A stretch of 64,000 nt of DNA from Aeromicrobium fastidiosum (GTDB lineage: Bacteria > Actinomycetota > Actinomycetes > Propionibacteriales > Nocardioidaceae), in contig NZ_JAGIOG010000001.1 in NCBI RefSeq assembly GCF_017876595.1, positions 372,001 to 436,000 of the forward strand, in the 5' to 3' direction. Each line of letters opens with the position of its first letter. Position 1 is the first letter of the stretch. The notes below the pieces were generated by a model. That model made no database searches. It had not been told where the DNA came from and was given only the letters and a program-made list of their open reading frames with translations. The translations under genes were made by a program, and so were the position numbers. Of the stretch, positions 1-6,634 are shown in pieces.

Positions 1-1566
1 CGGCAGGTAGATGGGGACGGCGGCGAGCGTGCGGCCGTCCTGCACCCGCAGCAGGGTCTTCCAGTTGCCGCCGACCGGCACGGGCCGGGTCGACTCATAC
101 GAGTTGTCGCCGGTGCGGCGCAGCCGGTCGGTCACGACACCCTCTCCCCCGCCCTGCCACGCCGTGATCTGCACCCACGTGGGGTCACGGTCGATGACGC
201 CGTCGTCGATCGTGACCTTCGCCGTGACCGCAGGCTCGTCGACGGTGCCGACCTGCGTCAGCGCGAAGGACGCTGACGCATCCTTGGGCACCGTGGCGTG
301 CAGGCCGTTGGCGACGGCCGCCGACAGCACGACGACCGAGGCGACGACGATGACACGTCCGACGTTCTTGGCCGGCAGACGACCCATCAGCCCGAGGGCG
401 AACAGCGAGCCGCACAGGCCCGACGCGATCGCGACCGGGACGGCCATCACGAGGCCCTCGGCCCACATGTCACGGGTCCACGCGAACTGGAAGACCTGGT
501 CGTTCCAGAGCTTCTCGATCACCAGTCCGACCGTGCCGATCAGCAGGCCCGCGACGGCACCGAACCACAGCGGCGACCGGCGCAGCCGCGAGATCGCGAG
601 CAGCTCGACGATCACGGCGCTGCCCAGGTAGAGCGGGAACACGTGGTGCGCCTCGCCCATGACGTCGGTGACGACGAACGAGATGATGCCGCGCATGAGC
701 AGGAAGAACACAGCGGCCCCCAGGGCAGCCCCCGGTCCGACGTAGAGCCGTGCCGCGACCAGTGTGATGCCGGCCGCCGCGACGATCATGAGCGGCGCGA
801 AGACCATCCGGAACTGGGCGATGCCGAAGTCGAACTCGGCCTGGAACACCGACAGCCCGATCAGCAGCCCGCCGAACGCGGTCGAGGTCATGATCGTCTT
901 GAGCCACACCGGGATGGCCCTGCCCCGCTGGCGCATCGCGATCTCGGCCTCGCGGTTGAGCAGGATGATGCCGGCCGTCGACAGACCCGCTCCACCGATG
1001 AGCATCAGGTGCGTCGGGCCCCACAGCGTGACGTCCTGGCCGAACAGCCGGTGCCACACGTCGTCGAGCGGGAAACCGATGAGGGCGTAGAGGCCGCACG
1101 CCGCGATGAAGATGCCGCTGACGGGGGCGTACCAGTGGCGCGTGATGCGCACCGCGGCGACGCCGGGACGCTCGCCGTCGCGCGGGTAGACGATCGCCGA
1201 CATGCCCGCCACGAACAGCGCGAAGAGCCCGTAGAGGATCAGGTAGTGGGCGGGGTTGGCCAACGGCCCGGCATCACGGCCGCGACCGGCGTGCAGGCTG
1301 ACGTCCCACATGAACCCCAGCAGCGCGACGATCAGCGAGCTGCCGACGAACATCGTCGGGATCGTCGACCAGCCGGGCTCGCCGTACCTCGCGCCCAGGA
1401 GCCGGCCGAGACGGTCGAACCACTCGATGCGGTGCGTGCGGTGCGCCCACGCGATGACGAGGAGGACGACCGTGACGACGGTCGCTGCGACGGAGAGCCA
1501 GATGACCTGCTGGAGCTCGGCACCGCCGACGGGAGCGGTCGCGGGATCGGTTGCTGTGACGAACAT
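1..1566 (-). CDS. Polytopic membrane protein with C-terminal extracytoplasmic domain, 3' end beyond window
   Basis: The frame is open from an ATG at 1566 to the left edge, giving 522 codons with no stop. I count about twelve hydrophobic segments up to residue ~430. Several carry conserved-looking histidines: DVSLH, PAHYLILYG, GPTHLMLIGG and MGEAHH. The remaining ~90 residues are polar and end in a stretch with GGNWKTLLRVQDG, which resembles the small beta-sandwich FixH/YtkA-like domains of metal or oxidase assembly proteins. I do not recognise the family with certainty. The membrane histidines make metal or heme handling a guess, not a finding. A promoter-like sequence lies directly upstream at 1573-1607. 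Confidence 0.75.
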   Translation of the reverse strand, partial: MFVTATDPATAPVGGAELQQVIWLSVAATVVTVVLLVIAWAHRTHRIEWFDRLGRLLGARYGEPGWSTIPTMFVGSSLIVALLGFMWDVSLHAGRGRDAGPLANPAHYLILYGLFALFVAGMSAIVYPRDGERPGVAAVRITRHWYAPVSGIFIAACGLYALIGFPLDDVWHRLFGQDVTLWGPTHLMLIGGAGLSTAGIILLNREAEIAMRQRGRAIPVWLKTIMTSTAFGGLLIGLSVFQAEFDFGIAQFRMVFAPLMIVAAAGITLVAARLYVGPGAALGAAVFFLLMRGIISFVVTDVMGEAHHVFPLYLGSAVIVELLAISRLRRSPLWFGAVAGLLIGTVGLVIEKLWNDQVFQFAWTRDMWAEGLVMAVPVAIASGLCGSLFALGLMGRLPAKNVGRVIVVASVVVLSAAVANGLHATVPKDASASFALTQVGTVDEPAVTAKVTIDDGVIDRDPTWVQITAWQGGGEGVVTDRLRRTGDNSYESTRPVPVGGNWKTLLRVQDGRTLAAVPIYLP

Positions 1567-1572
1567 TCCCGG

Positions 1573-1607
1573 AGTATGTCAGTGACGATGTGCCATGACA
1601 AGTGTCA
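1573..1607 (-). promoter_or_regulatory. Predicted promoter with overlapping TGACA-N2-TGTCA inverted repeat
   Basis: Read on the minus strand, TTGTCA and CATACT are separated by 17 nt and lie just upstream of the ATG at 1566. The -35 hexamer is part of a perfect 5+2+5 inverted repeat (TGACA AG TGTCA, 1596-1607). That is a typical position for a repressor site. The cognate regulator is not evident in the window. Confidence 0.4.
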
Positions 1608-1613
1608 GATAGC

Positions 1614-1814
1614 TCAGTGAGCGATGACCTCGTGCGCCTCGCGGCCCTTGGGACCGTCGACGACCTCGAACTCGACCTTCTGGCCGTCCTCGAGCGTCTT
1701 GTAGCCGTCGGACGCGATCTTCGACCAGTGGACGAAGACATCGTCCTGACCCTCGATCTCGATGAACCCGTAGCCCTTGTCAGCGTTGAACCACTTGACG
1801 GTGCCATGCACCAT
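1614..1814 (-). CDS. Cold-shock protein (CspA family)
   Basis: This encodes a 66-residue single cold-shock (OB-fold) domain that binds single-stranded RNA and DNA. It begins [18 protein letters not shown], with the RNP1 motif KGYGFI and the RNP2-like motif DVFVHWSKI. The length is normal for the family. The ATG at 1814 is chosen because GGGAG lies 8 nt upstream, and the 26 codons upstream of it do not look like CspA. A -10-like TATAGG at 1872-1877 (minus strand) would give a long 5' UTR, common for csp mRNAs. The csp / CysO-like / ThrC-like order is, as I recall, also seen in Streptomyces. Confidence 0.93.
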   Translation of the reverse strand: MVHGTVKWFNADKGYGFIEIEGQDDVFVHWSKIASDGYKTLEDGQKVEFEVVDGPKGREAHEVIAH

Positions 1815-1898
1815 GCCGCTACTCCCACCTGTCACGAACGAACCCACCTGCCGAGGGGCCGATGCGCTGAGCCTATACGTCTCGAGGCCCACGGGCTA

Positions 1899-1919
1899 CG
1901 GCGGGACTTCGCCCCGCCG
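1899..1919 (-). terminator. Hairpin downstream of the CysO-like gene
   Basis: CGGCGGG and CCCGCCG form a 7-bp stem with a 7-nt loop, 15 nt past the stop of the carrier-protein gene and before the csp promoter region. There is no U-tract, which is common in high-GC actinobacteria. Confidence 0.4.
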
Positions 1920-1934
1920 CGAGCCACTTCGAGC

Positions 1935-2213
1935 TCAGCTGCCGCCGGCAACGGCGGGGATAATCGACACCTGGGAGCCGTCCGGCGTGGGGGTCTCGAG
2001 GCCCTGCGAGAAGCGGACGTCCTCCTCGGCGACGTAGATGTTGACGAACCGGCGCAGCTTGCCCTCGTCGTCGACGACGCGCGCCCGGATGCCCGGGAAG
2101 CTCGCCTCGAGCGAGTCGAGCACCTCGGTCAGGGTGGCTCCCTCGGCGGTGACCTGCGACTGCTCCTGCGTGTAGGTGCGCAGGATCGTGGGGATGCGGA
2201 CGTTGATGCTCAC
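1935..2213 (-). CDS. CysO/MoaD-like sulfur carrier protein (ubiquitin fold)
   Basis: The product is 92 residues and strongly recalls mycobacterial CysO. It starts SINVRIPTILR, has RFVNIYVAEEDVRFSQGL in the middle, and ends AVAGGS. This family carries sulfur as a C-terminal Gly-Gly thiocarboxylate. The GTG at 2213 is preceded by AGGAG (7 nt). The gene follows the ThrC-family gene by 20 nt, so the two form one transcript under the SAM riboswitch, and it probably supplies sulfur to that enzyme. One odd point is the extra serine after GG. If real, it must be trimmed before adenylation, a job done by JAMM/Mec-type proteases in related systems. No such protease is visible in the window. Confidence 0.85.
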   Translation of the reverse strand: MSINVRIPTILRTYTQEQSQVTAEGATLTEVLDSLEASFPGIRARVVDDEGKLRRFVNIYVAEEDVRFSQGLETPTPDGSQVSIIPAVAGGS

Positions 2214-2233
2214 GGTGCTCCTAGGGATGGGAC

Positions 2234-3520
2234 TCAGGCGATGCCGGCGGCCACGAAGGCGTCGTACGTCGGTGCGATGGTGGCGACGGGTCCGACGAGG
2301 TCGGAGACCGCGTCGAGCGTCTTGAGGCCGTGGCCCGTGTTGATGACGACGGTCTCGAGCTCGGGGTCGAGCTGGCCGGTCTCGACGAGCTTCTTGAGCA
2401 CGCCGATCGTGGTGCCGCCGGCCGTCTCGGTGAAGATGCCCTCGGTGCGGGCCAGCAGCACGATGCCCTGGCGCACCTCGTCGTCGGAGATGTCGGCGAC
2501 GGCGCCGCCGGTCTCGCGGCAGATGTCGAGCACGTAGATGCCGTCGGCGGGGTTGCCGATCGCCAGCGACTTCGCGATGGTGTCGGGACGCTGCGGGCGG
2601 ACGACGTCCCAGCCCTCGCGGAACGCCTCGGAGACCGGCGAGCAGCCGGTGGCCTGCGCACCGAAGATCTTGACCGGCTTGTCCTCGACGAGGCCCAGCG
2701 CCACGAGCTCGCGGAACGACTTGTGCACCTTGGTGAGCTGCGAGCCGGACGCCACGGGGATGACGATCTGGTCGGGCAGCCGCCAGCCGAGCTGCTCGGC
2801 GATCTCGTAGCCGAGCGTCTTGGACCCCTCGGCGTAGAACGGCCGGACGTTGACGTTGACGAAGGCCCAGCCGTCCTCCTCGCCCGCGATCTCGCTGGCG
2901 AGCTTGTTGACGTCGTCGTAGTTGCCGTCGACCGCCACGAGGTTCTCGGTGTAGATCGCCGAGTTGACCTTCTTGGGGGTCTCGAGGTTGCTGGGGATGA
3001 ACACGACGGTCTTGATGCCGGCGCGCGCCCCGGCGGCCGCGACGGCGTTGGCCAGGTTGCCCGTCGACGGACAGGCGAAGACCTTGCTGCCGAACTCGCG
3101 GGCGGCGCTCAGCGCGCACGCGACGACGCGGTCCTTGAAGGAGTTGGTCGGGTTGGTGCTGTCGTCCTTGACCCACAGCTTGGCCAGTCCGAGCTCGGCG
3201 GCCAGGTTCTTGGCCTCGAGCAGCCGGGTGAATCCGGGCTCGAGGTTGGGGCTGGCCTCGATGTCGTCCGGGACGGGCAGCAGCGCCTTGTAGCGCCAGA
3301 TGTTGGCCGGGCCGGCCTCGATCTGCTCGCGCGTCACGGCCGGGAAGTCGTACTTGATCTCGAGCGGGCCGAAGCAGTCGGTGCACACGTAGTGCGGTCC
3401 GATCTCCTGCGTAGCGCCGCACTCACGGCACACGAGGCCCGTCGCGTGGCCGAAGGCACCGTCGCGGATGCTCGGGCTGGTGGCGGGTGCTGCAGTGGTG
3501 TGGTCGGCGGTGATGCTCAC
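2234..3520 (-). CDS. thrC: Threonine synthase-family PLP enzyme; possibly a homocysteine synthase
   Basis: The 428-residue product is a fold-type II PLP enzyme. An N-terminal zinc-ribbon-like segment (CRECG ... CTDCFG, about residues 26-49) precedes the catalytic domain, and the PLP lysine lies in NSFKDR. The GTG at 3520 is chosen because AGGAG lies 6 nt upstream and starts further 5' would run into the riboswitch. Standard annotation would be threonine synthase (O-phosphohomoserine to threonine). However, the gene is directly controlled by a SAM riboswitch and coupled to a CysO-like carrier. That fits an enzyme replacing the phosphate of O-phosphohomoserine with sulfur to give homocysteine. 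The family call is firm; the substrate call is inference. Confidence 0.85.
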   Translation of the reverse strand: MSITADHTTAAPATSPSIRDGAFGHATGLVCRECGATQEIGPHYVCTDCFGPLEIKYDFPAVTREQIEAGPANIWRYKALLPVPDDIEASPNLEPGFTRLLEAKNLAAELGLAKLWVKDDSTNPTNSFKDRVVACALSAAREFGSKVFACPSTGNLANAVAAAGARAGIKTVVFIPSNLETPKKVNSAIYTENLVAVDGNYDDVNKLASEIAGEEDGWAFVNVNVRPFYAEGSKTLGYEIAEQLGWRLPDQIVIPVASGSQLTKVHKSFRELVALGLVEDKPVKIFGAQATGCSPVSEAFREGWDVVRPQRPDTIAKSLAIGNPADGIYVLDICRETGGAVADISDDEVRQGIVLLARTEGIFTETAGGTTIGVLKKLVETGQLDPELETVVINTGHGLKTLDAVSDLVGPVATIAPTYDAFVAAGIA

Positions 3521-3533
3521 GCGATTCTCCTGG

Positions 3534-3642
3534 TCATCTTTCCCGGATCGACTGTCGTCCGGGACGGATTGAGCACCTGGTCGCATCGTGCGACTGGTTG
3601 CTGGGGTGTCGTCGGGCCGTGTCCCTGTACCCCTCTGGATGA
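3534..3642 (-). promoter_or_regulatory. SAM riboswitch (SAM-I clan)
   Basis: On the minus strand the aptamer core is readable in order. The P1 5' strand is TCATC, followed by CAGAGGGG, CAGGGAC, GGCCC, CCCCAGCAACC, then GGTGCTCAATCC. It ends with GAAAGATGA, whose GATGA pairs with TCATC to close P1. The 3' strand of P1 (3534-3538) ends 2 nt before the Shine-Dalgarno AGGAG (3527-3531) of the ThrC-family gene, and no terminator hairpin lies between. SAM binding would therefore most simply block translation initiation. SAM-I versus SAM-IV subtype cannot be settled by eye. Confidence 0.88.
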
Positions 3643-3729
3643 GTGATCCCAGCGTAGGTCGGCGTCTCACGATGTGTCTACTCGGTCCACATCGTGGACG
3701 CTCGTGTCCCGGTGCGTGGGCACTCCCGC

Positions 3730-3777
3730 TTGCGTCATGGGAAGTGGGGGTCGGAGACCTCGCTTGCTATGACGCAA
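3730..3777. repeat. 48-bp palindromic dispersed repeat, copy 1 (inverted relative to copy 2)
   Basis: The outer 9-bp arms TTGCGTCAT (3730-3738) and ATGACGCAA (3769-3777) are perfect. The 30-bp core contains a nested inverted repeat (GGTC GGA GACC). Its reverse complement matches copy 2 at 38 of 48 positions. The right arm overlaps the stop codon of the DUF559-like gene and encodes its last residues, VAS. Confidence 0.85.
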
Positions 3778-4780
3778 CGGAACCCGTGCGCCAGCCGCCG
3801 GCGACGAGCCCCTCGCGCACCTGCCGCATGAAGTCGTCGGGCGCGATGCGCAGCCCCAGCAGCGGCAGGCGCAGCACGGTGTCGGACGCCAGCGAGAGGT
3901 CGTTCTGCCGCAGCGCGTCCGAGACCACGGCCGGTGCCTTGAGGTGATGGATGCCGTCGATCTCGACGACGAGCCGGAACGCCGCCCAGTACGTGTCGAG
4001 GTACGCCGTGCCGCTCGAGGCCCGGCGCACGACCTGACGGTCGGGTGCCGGTAGGCCATACCTGCGGCACAGCCGAGCGACGTCGAGCTCGCCCATCGCC
4101 TGCGCGCCGTCGAGCAGGTCGAGCACGACCGCCTCCAGGAACCTCCTGCGTCGATGCCGTCTCACGTCGAGCAGCGCCTCGGCGATGTCGTCGGCCCGGC
4201 ACAGTCGCTGCTGGACGACCATCGCCAGGATCGTCGCGGCCTGACGATCACTGACCGCCCAGAGCGCCGCCCGAACCGCCGCGATCGACGGACGGACGCG
4301 CGGCACGCCGGCCGGGACGACGTCTGATCGCCGGAGCCGGCGGGTCTGCCGCACCGTGAGCCCCGGGCGTCGGACGGCGGGTGCGCCTCGGGGCACCGAC
4401 ACGCGGATGGTGTCGCGCTCGAACCCCGTCAACCCGGCCGCCTCGAGCGCGCTGACGCCGTCGAGCGCCGAGCGGGGTCCCGCCTCGATGACGGCGTACC
4501 ACCGAGCGGCGGCGACCGGCAGCGCGCCGGTATGCAGGCAGATCGACTGACGGCCGTGCAGCCGCCAGCGCCGGGCCCGGAGGTTCGCGGTGATCATCCA
4601 CCGTGTGATGCCGAGGCGGTGGAGCTGACGACGTGAGACGACGCCCTCCTGCGAGGTCGCGACATCGGACAGCGAGGCGCGAAGGGCCGGCGGGACGTGG
4701 TCGAGGGCGAACATCCGTCGACGATCGCGGGCAACCGGCCGCGACAACAGGACGTCTGCGGCACCTGTGGGCGTCCGCAC
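3767..4780 (-). CDS. DUF559/Vsr-fold protein with AbiEi-type N-terminal domain
   Basis: The product is up to 337 residues. The N-terminal third contains a helix-turn-helix-like stretch (TSQEGVVSRRQLHRLGI) of the kind found in AbiEi antitoxin-like proteins. The C-terminal third has LVVEIDGIHH and a distal arginine/leucine-rich segment typical of DUF559, a PD-(D/E)XK/Vsr-like nuclease fold. The active start may be a later methionine at about residue 23 (MFALDH). No AbiEii-like toxin gene is adjacent. The gene is bracketed by inverted copies of a 48-bp palindrome, and its stop codon lies inside one of them. Nuclease activity is a fold-based suggestion, not demonstrated. Such proteins are abundant and multicopy in actinobacteria. 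Confidence 0.75.
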   Translation of the reverse strand: MRTPTGAADVLLSRPVARDRRRMFALDHVPPALRASLSDVATSQEGVVSRRQLHRLGITRWMITANLRARRWRLHGRQSICLHTGALPVAAARWYAVIEAGPRSALDGVSALEAAGLTGFERDTIRVSVPRGAPAVRRPGLTVRQTRRLRRSDVVPAGVPRVRPSIAAVRAALWAVSDRQAATILAMVVQQRLCRADDIAEALLDVRRHRRRRFLEAVVLDLLDGAQAMGELDVARLCRRYGLPAPDRQVVRRASSGTAYLDTYWAAFRLVVEIDGIHHLKAPAVVSDALRQNDLSLASDTVLRLPLLGLRIAPDDFMRQVREGLVAGGWRTGSVAS

Positions 4781-4808
4781 AGCATGCCCGAGCCTGTGGA
4801 CCCACCGG

Positions 4809-4856
4809 TTGCGTCATACGAAGCGAGGTGCCGGGACCTCAGTTCCTATGACGCAA
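4809..4856. repeat. 48-bp palindromic dispersed repeat, copy 2
   Basis: The arms are TTGCGTCAT (4809-4817) and ATGACGCAA (4848-4856). In this copy the perfect complementarity extends to 13 bp (CCGG added outside, 4805-4860). A nested pair GAGGT / ACCTC lies in the core. It sits between the 5' end of the DUF559-like gene and the 3' end of otsB, so it can also act as a hairpin terminator for otsB. Confidence 0.85.
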
Positions 4857-4876
4857 CCGGCAGCCGCGGGCCGCGG

Positions 4877-5692
4877 TCAGGCGGGGACGATCTCGTCGGC
4901 CAGCGCCGTCAGCCATGCGGCCACCGCGTCGGGCCCCTCGAGCACGACGTCGGCGCGCGCCACCAGGGCGTCCTGCTCGGCGGACGCGGAGCACAGCAGC
5001 AGCCCGCCGACGCCCTGCGCCCTCAGCTGCTCGACGGCGGCGAAGGCCGGGAGGTCGCCCAGGTCGTCGCCGCCGAAGACGACCTGCCGCGCGCCCACTG
5101 CCTCGGCCAGGGCGAGGAGCGCCGCGCCCTTGTCGTGCCCCGGCGCGCGCAGCTCGACGACCTGGCGTCCGGGCTCGACGACGAGACCCAGTTCTGCGGC
5201 GAGGGCGGCCACGGGTGCCCGCAGCGAGTCGAACAGACCGGGGTCGACGCCGCGGGTGTGCAGCGCGATCGCCAGGCCCTTGTCCTCGATGCGCACCCCG
5301 TGCGCCCCCCGCTCGTCGAGCCAGCCGGGCAGCACCTCGGCCAGCCGGGCGATCGCTGCGGGACGCGGCGGCTCCGACACGACGCCGTCGGCCGCGTCCC
5401 ACCGCTCGGCCCCGTACTGCCCGTAGATGACCAGGCGCTCGAGGCCCGGGCGACCCTCGAAGCCGCTGAGCTCGAGAGCCTGGCGCACGGGACGACCCGT
5501 GATGATCGCGACCTGGCCCAGCACCGTGCCGAGCCGCCCCAGCGCCTCGACCGATCCGGGATGGGCGAAGGCGCGCGTCGGGTCGTCGACGATGTGGGAC
5601 AGCGTGCCGTCGAAGTCGAGGGCCAGGAGGGTCCCGCCGGGATCGGCGACGACGGAGGCGCGTGCGAGGGGCTCGTGGATGGACGGCGACAT
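4877..5692 (-). CDS. otsB: Trehalose-6-phosphate phosphatase
   Basis: The product is a 271-residue HAD-superfamily phosphatase that converts trehalose 6-phosphate to trehalose. Motif I is DFDGTL (Asp26 and Asp28), with the nucleophile and acid two residues apart. Motif II is in IITGRP, and motif IV is GGDDLGD (residues 207-213), which binds magnesium. The length matches OtsB. The matching synthase otsA lies 2 kb away on the other strand. The ATG at 5692 is 7 nt after the stop of the LytR_C gene, so DUF3263 - LytR_C - otsB probably form one transcript. Confidence 0.92.
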   Translation of the reverse strand: MSPSIHEPLARASVVADPGGTLLALDFDGTLSHIVDDPTRAFAHPGSVEALGRLGTVLGQVAIITGRPVRQALELSGFEGRPGLERLVIYGQYGAERWDAADGVVSEPPRPAAIARLAEVLPGWLDERGAHGVRIEDKGLAIALHTRGVDPGLFDSLRAPVAALAAELGLVVEPGRQVVELRAPGHDKGAALLALAEAVGARQVVFGGDDLGDLPAFAAVEQLRAQGVGGLLLCSASAEQDALVARADVVLEGPDAVAAWLTALADEIVPA

Positions 5693-5699
5693 GCCTAGA

Positions 5700-6248
5700 T
5701 CATTGCGTTCCCGACAAGATGATCGTCAACCGGTCCGTCCGCATGGGCGAGACGCTCGGCCGGACGCGCTCGATGCCGACGTCGGCGGCGAGCAGCTCGG
5801 CCTGCGCCTGCAGGGCGGGCGGGTAGTAGACGGTGTTGGCCGGGATCGACCCGGTCCAGTTGCCGATGCCGCCGAGCCGCCAGCCAGCGGCCGTGACCTT
5901 GGCGGAGAACGTGCGGGCGGCGCCCACGACGCCGGAGTTGTTGAGCACCGAGACCGGTGCGGTGCGCTGGGCGGCTGGTGCCTCGGAGGGGTCGGGCTCC
6001 TCGGGCGACGGGGTCGCGTCGGAAGCCTCGGGCTCGTCGGGCGACACGGACCCGGCAGGTGCCGAGGGCGAGGCCGCCGGAGCCGTCGCGGCCTGGCTGA
6101 CGGTGTCGGCCGGGGCGGGGTCGTCGTCGACGACCAGCCAGCCGAGCCATCCCCCGGCACCGATGACGACCAGGACCGTCAGGACGATGAACCAGCTCGA
6201 CGGGACGTAGGCCTCGGGAGCAGGCACGTTCTTGCGATGCGCCACCAT
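5700..6248 (-). CDS. LytR_C (LytR/CpsA/Psr C-terminal) domain membrane protein
   Basis: The 182-residue protein has a short cytoplasmic N-terminus (MVAHRKN) and one transmembrane helix (about residues 18-38, ending GGWLGWLV). A Pro/Ala/Ser/Asp/Glu-rich linker follows. The C-terminal domain has VSVLNNSGVVGAA, the LytR_C signature. It would sit at the outer face of the membrane, and its role is unknown though often envelope related. The ATG at 6248 lies 7 nt after the DUF3263 stop. The same DUF3263/LytR_C pairing is common in actinobacteria. Confidence 0.85.
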   Translation of the reverse strand: MVAHRKNVPAPEAYVPSSWFIVLTVLVVIGAGGWLGWLVVDDDPAPADTVSQAATAPAASPSAPAGSVSPDEPEASDATPSPEEPDPSEAPAAQRTAPVSVLNNSGVVGAARTFSAKVTAAGWRLGGIGNWTGSIPANTVYYPPALQAQAELLAADVGIERVRPSVSPMRTDRLTIILSGTQ

Positions 6249-6255
6249 GGCGCGC

Positions 6256-6552
6256 TCAGAGGTCGATGCCGAGGCGCCTGGCCGAGCGGCTGCGCTGGCG
6301 CTGCGCACGGAGGCGACGGAGACGCTTGACCAGCAGCGGGTCGAACGCCAGGGCGTCCTCGCGGTCGATCAGCGCGTTGAGCACCTGGTAGTAGCGGGTC
6401 GCGGACATGTCGAACTTGTCGCGGATCGCCTGCTCCTTGGCCCCGGCGTACTGCCACCAGAGGCGCTCGAGGGCCAGGATCTCGCGGTCACGATCCGACA
6501 GGGACGCGGCGACGGCCGAGCCGTGCGCGTCGGTCCTCTCCACAGCACTCAT
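6256..6552 (-). CDS. DUF3263 domain protein
   Basis: The 98-residue product has the DUF3263 core LSDRDREILALERLWW followed by GAKEQAIRDKF and SATRYYQVLNALID. It is predicted all-helical and resembles a sigma-factor or HTH-like DNA-binding protein. Its function is not established. The C-terminus is strongly basic (RRLRAQRQRSRSARR). The ATG at 6552 is preferred; an in-frame ATG six codons upstream is possible. It heads the LytR_C/otsB transcript and is divergent from the Gfo/Idh gene. Confidence 0.85.
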   Translation of the reverse strand: MSAVERTDAHGSAVAASLSDRDREILALERLWWQYAGAKEQAIRDKFDMSATRYYQVLNALIDREDALAFDPLLVKRLRRLRAQRQRSRSARRLGIDL

Positions 6553-6634
6553 GCTGCGATCGTACGGCACGAATCACACCCGTGTCATTCCCTTGGCGAG
6601 AACGCTTCCGGCGGGCAGTGGCACAGTGAGGGGC

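Noticed and set aside
3767..4780. Complete type IV toxin-antitoxin (AbiE) pair
   Set aside because: Only the AbiEi-like/DUF559 protein is present. The neighbours are otsB and the ThrC-like gene, and no nucleotidyltransferase toxin ORF exists nearby.
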